Origin: Chloroflexota bacterium | GTDB lineage: Bacteria; Chloroflexota; Dehalococcoidia; Tepidiformales; Tepidiformaceae | DNA length: 8,258 nt | Direction: 5' to 3' | Assembly (NCBI GenBank): GCA_025350285.1 | Contig: JANXYE010000066.1 | Coordinates: forward strand, 1-8,258 | Shown here: positions 5,783 to 8,258 of the stretch, one piece after another | How the letters are laid out: each line of letters opens with the position of its first letter | How positions within the stretch are numbered: the first letter of the stretch is position 1 | Notes under the pieces: generated by a model | The model's input: the letters and a program-made list of their open reading frames with translations, nothing else | What the model was told of the DNA's origin: nothing | Databases searched by the model: none | Translations under genes and position numbers: made by a program

Positions 5783-7321
5783 CTACCGGGTCCAGGCGGC
5801 GCCGGCGCCAGTGAGCACTGGCATCGAATCACCGGTCGCGATGTCCATGATGAAGGTGACGCTGAAGTTCAGGTCGTCGTAGCCGGCCCAGGTTGAGAAC
5901 GAGAGCAAACCTGGGGCTGGGCTCGAAAGGTCCGCCACGTTGAAGAACGGGAGGACTTTGCGGGCGCCCGTACGCAGGTCCCCGATGGTGATGCCGTCTT
6001 CCCTGGAAGAGGAGCTGCGTTCGTGGTAGAAGATGTGGGTGTCGTCGATCCAGCCGCTGGAGCGGCTGAAGGTGCCGCCGCACTTGCCGCCGATCTGGCG
6101 TTGCAGTGCACGGACGAACTCAACCACCTTGCCCGTGCGGGCATCGAGCAGGTTCAGGGGGCCGTAGCCGCCACCGAGCAGGAACTGGGCGCCGTTCGGT
6201 GCGTTCACGGCCTCGTAAAAGCCAAGGTTCTCGGGATAGGCATCGGTGACGACGGTAGCCGTGCCGTCGAGCGCGACGCGTGTCAGGGTCCGGAGGGCGA
6301 GCACGAAGACCGCCTTGCCATCGCTCGACCAGGCCGCGGCACCGCCCTCCGCCGACGGCTCCGTGAGTCGCTTCGTGATACCGGTGGCGGGATCGTAGTA
6401 GGCGATGGCGGACTTGCACTGGCCCTGGTTGCAGCTCGAAATGCCGGTCGTGAGGAGGAGCTTGTTGTCGCTGCTCCACTGGCCGGGGTAGGCGTCCGGG
6501 ATATCGACTTTGGAACCGTCTGACACTCGCCCGACAAGCACGACGGCGTCCGTACGGGAGCCATCGGGAGTGCCGTTGTTCGACATGGCGATGTACTCGC
6601 CGGAGGGAGAAACCTCGGGGCTGCGGCCACCAAGGCCCCATTCGACATGCGGGAACGAGACGGCGGGCGAGGCGGCGAGTGTTTTCAGGTCGATCTTGCG
6701 TGCTGAAACCTGGGTGCCGTAGCTCTTGCCATCCGAGGCCTGGCTCCAGAGGGTGACGGACGGGGAAGCGGGGAGGCGGACCTTCGGCGGCGCCACCGGT
6801 TTGGTGTACCTGGCGGCGATCCAGCCGGCGCCGAGGGCGTACCGCCAGGATTCTCCATCGACCTGCTTCGCGGGGCCGTACAGCCAGAGCAGGGTATCGT
6901 CGGCGAGGCAACTGAAGGGCTCCGTTCCGAAGGTCGTGCCGGGCTGGGGGCGGACGTTCAGGCAACTGCCGTCGTCGGTTGCGACGCGTACGGAGGCGGC
7001 TTCAATCTTTTGTCCGGCGGGGAGTGTCTTCTGTTCGGGCGGGAAGGGGATGGCTTCCTTCTTCCCATCGGCGGCGGCTGAAGGGGCGCCACTGGCGGCT
7101 GAGGAAAGCTCGGCACGGCCGACGGCGAACGGGCTGGCGGAAGCCGTGGTCGTGGCCGCCGCCGTCGCGGGGACCGTGGCCGCCGCGGTGGGGGACGGCT
7201 TACCGGCGGCGCTCGTATCCTGGCGCGAGACGGCGGCAACGGCGGCGCCGAGGACCAGGGCTGAAAGGCCCGATGCGGCGATCAGCGCCAGTTTATTCGT
7301 GAGAATCGTTTTCGCGTCCAT
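5783..7321 (-). CDS. Membrane-anchored SH3b-domain and beta-propeller (TolB/WD40-like) protein
   Basis: The 512-residue product starts with a short basic segment and one hydrophobic helix (about 11-31), a signal anchor or uncleaved signal peptide. An Ala/Thr/Ser/Pro-rich linker spans about 36-95. Residues about 110-173 resemble a bacterial SH3 domain: LNVRPQPGT, then LADDTLLWLYG, ESWRYALGAGWIAARYT. Two cysteines here (C120, C138) could form a disulfide outside the cell. From about 185 to the end, repeated beta-strand units such as SPSGEYIAMS, WSSDNKLLLTTG and WSSDGKAVFVLA are typical of TolB-like propeller blades; five or six can be counted. C297 and C302 (CNQGQC) form another close pair. Such proteins usually bind peptidoglycan, proteins or ligands at the cell surface; no enzyme motif is seen. 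The start has a GAGG Shine-Dalgarno sequence 8 nt upstream. The ACAD-fold gene lies 65 bp upstream on the same strand. Confidence 0.8.
   Translation of the reverse strand: MDAKTILTNKLALIAASGLSALVLGAAVAAVSRQDTSAAGKPSPTAAATVPATAAATTTASASPFAVGRAELSSAASGAPSAAADGKKEAIPFPPEQKTLPAGQKIEAASVRVATDDGSCLNVRPQPGTTFGTEPFSCLADDTLLWLYGPAKQVDGESWRYALGAGWIAARYTKPVAPPKVRLPASPSVTLWSQASDGKSYGTQVSARKIDLKTLAASPAVSFPHVEWGLGGRSPEVSPSGEYIAMSNNGTPDGSRTDAVVLVGRVSDGSKVDIPDAYPGQWSSDNKLLLTTGISSCNQGQCKSAIAYYDPATGITKRLTEPSAEGGAAAWSSDGKAVFVLALRTLTRVALDGTATVVTDAYPENLGFYEAVNAPNGAQFLLGGGYGPLNLLDARTGKVVEFVRALQRQIGGKCGGTFSRSSGWIDDTHIFYHERSSSSREDGITIGDLRTGARKVLPFFNVADLSSPAPGLLSFSTWAGYDDLNFSVTFIMDIATGDSMPVLTGAGAAWTR
5798..5821. terminator. 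Palindrome and hairpin just after the secA stop (weak terminator candidate)
   Basis: GGCGCCGGCGCC at 5798-5809 is a perfect 12-bp palindrome. It overlaps CCAGT (5808-5812) and ACTGG (5817-5821), which form a short hairpin with loop GAGC. These are the first inverted repeats after the secA TAA at 5780-5782 and could help end its transcript. They lie inside the last codons of the converging gene, so codon constraint may explain part of the symmetry. No T-tract follows. Confidence 0.25.
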
Positions 7322-7329
7322 GGCCCAGT

Positions 7330-7347
7330 CCTCGAAGATGTTTCGAG
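7330..7347 (-). promoter_or_regulatory. Ribosome binding site overlapping a perfect 6-bp inverted repeat
   Basis: On the minus strand GAGG (7333-7330) lies 8 bases before the ATG at 7321 and is a good Shine-Dalgarno sequence. Three of its bases belong to the inverted repeat CTCGAA-N5-TTCGAG at 7331-7347. The repeat could be an RNA hairpin that hides the ribosome site or a DNA operator. A TTGACT hexamer (7353-7348) borders the repeat and would be a -35 match, but no -10 element follows at the right distance. This is the only gene start in the window with a clear Shine-Dalgarno sequence. Confidence 0.5.
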
Positions 7348-7386
7348 AGTCAAGACGGCGCGACCTGCGGGAAGGTTCCGCGCTGG

Positions 7387-8258
7387 TTAAGCCGGAGCGG
7401 GCCCGCCGATGGCGATGGGCATGCCGAGAGCGCCCATCCCGAGCACCTGCCGCAGCTGGTCCGTCTTCCAGGCCATGACGTTGCTTCCCACCATGTCGCG
7501 AAAGATGCGCTCGAGGGGGCGGTTGCGGACGTAGGCGTGGGCCCCACAGACGCGCATCGCGCCGGCCGAAACCTCTTCACTCATGCGGCGGAGGTGGTAG
7601 ATGGTGCGGACCATGGCGCGGTTGTACTCGTTCGTGCTCGGGAAAGGCGTGCCCAGGCGGCGGACCATGTCGTAGAGCATCACGCGGCCAGATTCGAGCC
7701 AGTGGTCCATCTCGCCGATACCGATCTGCGCCCAGGGCTCGGCGGCGCGATAGCCTGGCTGGCCAAAGACGCTCGATTCGCCCGCGATGAGGCCGTGGCG
7801 CTGAGCGACGTACTCGATGGTGAAATCGAAGGCGGCCTGGGCCAGGCCCAACCAGATGGCGCAGATGCCGAGGGCGCCGCGCGCCCGCGCCTGCAAGCCG
7901 GCCGTATCCGCGGCCTGGGCCTGGGTGATCATGCGGACCAGGGCAATCGGGGCTATGAGGGCCTCGCCCTTCGGGATGCGTACGTTTTCGAACCGTAGGT
8001 CGTGGCTGGCGGTCGAACGGTAGCCCATCGCATCCCAGTTCTTGAGGTTGGTGAGGCCGGGCGAATCGATGCAGGGGAAGGAGAGGACCATGTCCGGTTC
8101 GCTGCCTTCGCCGCGGTCGATGGTGCCGACGGCGAAGACATACGTGGCGCCCTCGCTCATTGAGGCGAAGCCGACGCGGCCGTTGGCGACGATTGAGTCG
8201 CCGTCCTCCGTGAACTTCAGGCCGCTACGGCGGTTGTCGATCTCGGTCGATGGGATGG
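7387..8258 (-). CDS. Acyl-CoA dehydrogenase-fold flavoprotein, partial (5' end outside window)
   Basis: The frame is open from the window edge to TAA at 7389-7387, giving about 289 C-terminal residues. An internal ATG at 8160 is not the start, because the family pattern continues upstream of it (TEDGDSIVANGRVGFAS). The central beta domain contains GYRSTASHDLRFENVRIPKG. The C-terminal helical domain contains GLAQAAFDFTIEYVAQRHG and ends with MRVCGAHAYVRNRPLERIFRD followed by NVMAWKTDQLRQVLGMGALG. Classical acyl-CoA dehydrogenases have a catalytic Glu (often 'EGT') just after the RD motif; none is visible here. The tail instead resembles the HpaB/DszC-like branch (acyl-CoA dehydrogenase type-2 C-terminal domain), some members of which are flavin-dependent monooxygenases. 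Substrate and reaction cannot be assigned. It is likely cotranscribed with the downstream SH3b/propeller gene. Confidence 0.85.
   Translation of the reverse strand, partial: IPSTEIDNRRSGLKFTEDGDSIVANGRVGFASMSEGATYVFAVGTIDRGEGSEPDMVLSFPCIDSPGLTNLKNWDAMGYRSTASHDLRFENVRIPKGEALIAPIALVRMITQAQAADTAGLQARARGALGICAIWLGLAQAAFDFTIEYVAQRHGLIAGESSVFGQPGYRAAEPWAQIGIGEMDHWLESGRVMLYDMVRRLGTPFPSTNEYNRAMVRTIYHLRRMSEEVSAGAMRVCGAHAYVRNRPLERIFRDMVGSNVMAWKTDQLRQVLGMGALGMPIAIGGPAPA

Noticed and set aside
7331..7347. LexA or CIRCE operator before the propeller gene
   Set aside because: The palindrome TTCGA-type half-sites do not match GAAC-N4-GTTC, and the sequence lacks the TTAGCACTC-N9-GAGTGCTAA pattern of CIRCE.

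Overview
The window is GC-rich DNA (about two thirds G+C by eye) from a free-living bacterium. The best lineage clue is SecA. It carries an extra segment of roughly 20-25 residues just before the '[19 protein letters not shown]' block, ending in an 'LRPCERR'-type motif, a form I associate with Chloroflexota (Dehalococcoidia-like) SecA. The apparent use of leaderless promoters also fits that or another GC-rich lineage. The assignment is inference; no rRNA is present.

Layout: (i) 1-215 holds a probable tail of an upstream gene, an inverted repeat and a -10 element. (ii) 216-1097 (+) is a luciferase-like (LLM) flavin-dependent oxidoreductase whose last residues appear to come from a degenerate extragenic repeat (1068-1152). 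(iii) 1098-1433 is intergenic, with a perfect 13-bp hairpin, a possible LexA-like box and a TATACT -10 element directly before ruvB. (iv) 1434-2492 (+) is ruvB, ending in a dense run of G-tracts. (v) 2493-3064 is an unusual intergenic region: two ~139-bp direct repeats (about 95% identical) flank a ~126-bp MITE-like element with 18-bp terminal inverted repeats. (vi) 3065-5782 (+) is secA. (vii) 5783-7321 (-) encodes an exported or membrane-anchored protein with a bacterial SH3 domain and a beta-propeller, its stop codon abutting the secA stop with no spacer. (viii) 7387 to the window end (-) is the C-terminal ~289 residues of an acyl-CoA-dehydrogenase-fold flavoprotein, probably in one transcription unit with the SH3b/propeller gene.

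The genes do not form one pathway. ruvB (Holliday-junction branch migration) and secA (protein-export motor) are housekeeping genes; the LLM and ACAD-fold proteins are accessory flavoenzymes. I see no convincing new multi-gene system. What merits a second look is mostly non-coding: three consecutive plus-strand genes with a TAnnnT hexamer 7-9 nt before the ATG and no clear Shine-Dalgarno sequence; the duplicated repeat around the MITE, whose substitutions are synonymous in one minus-strand frame; the hairpin whose loop can pair with an upstream segment; and the extragenic repeat that seems to have been absorbed into a coding sequence.
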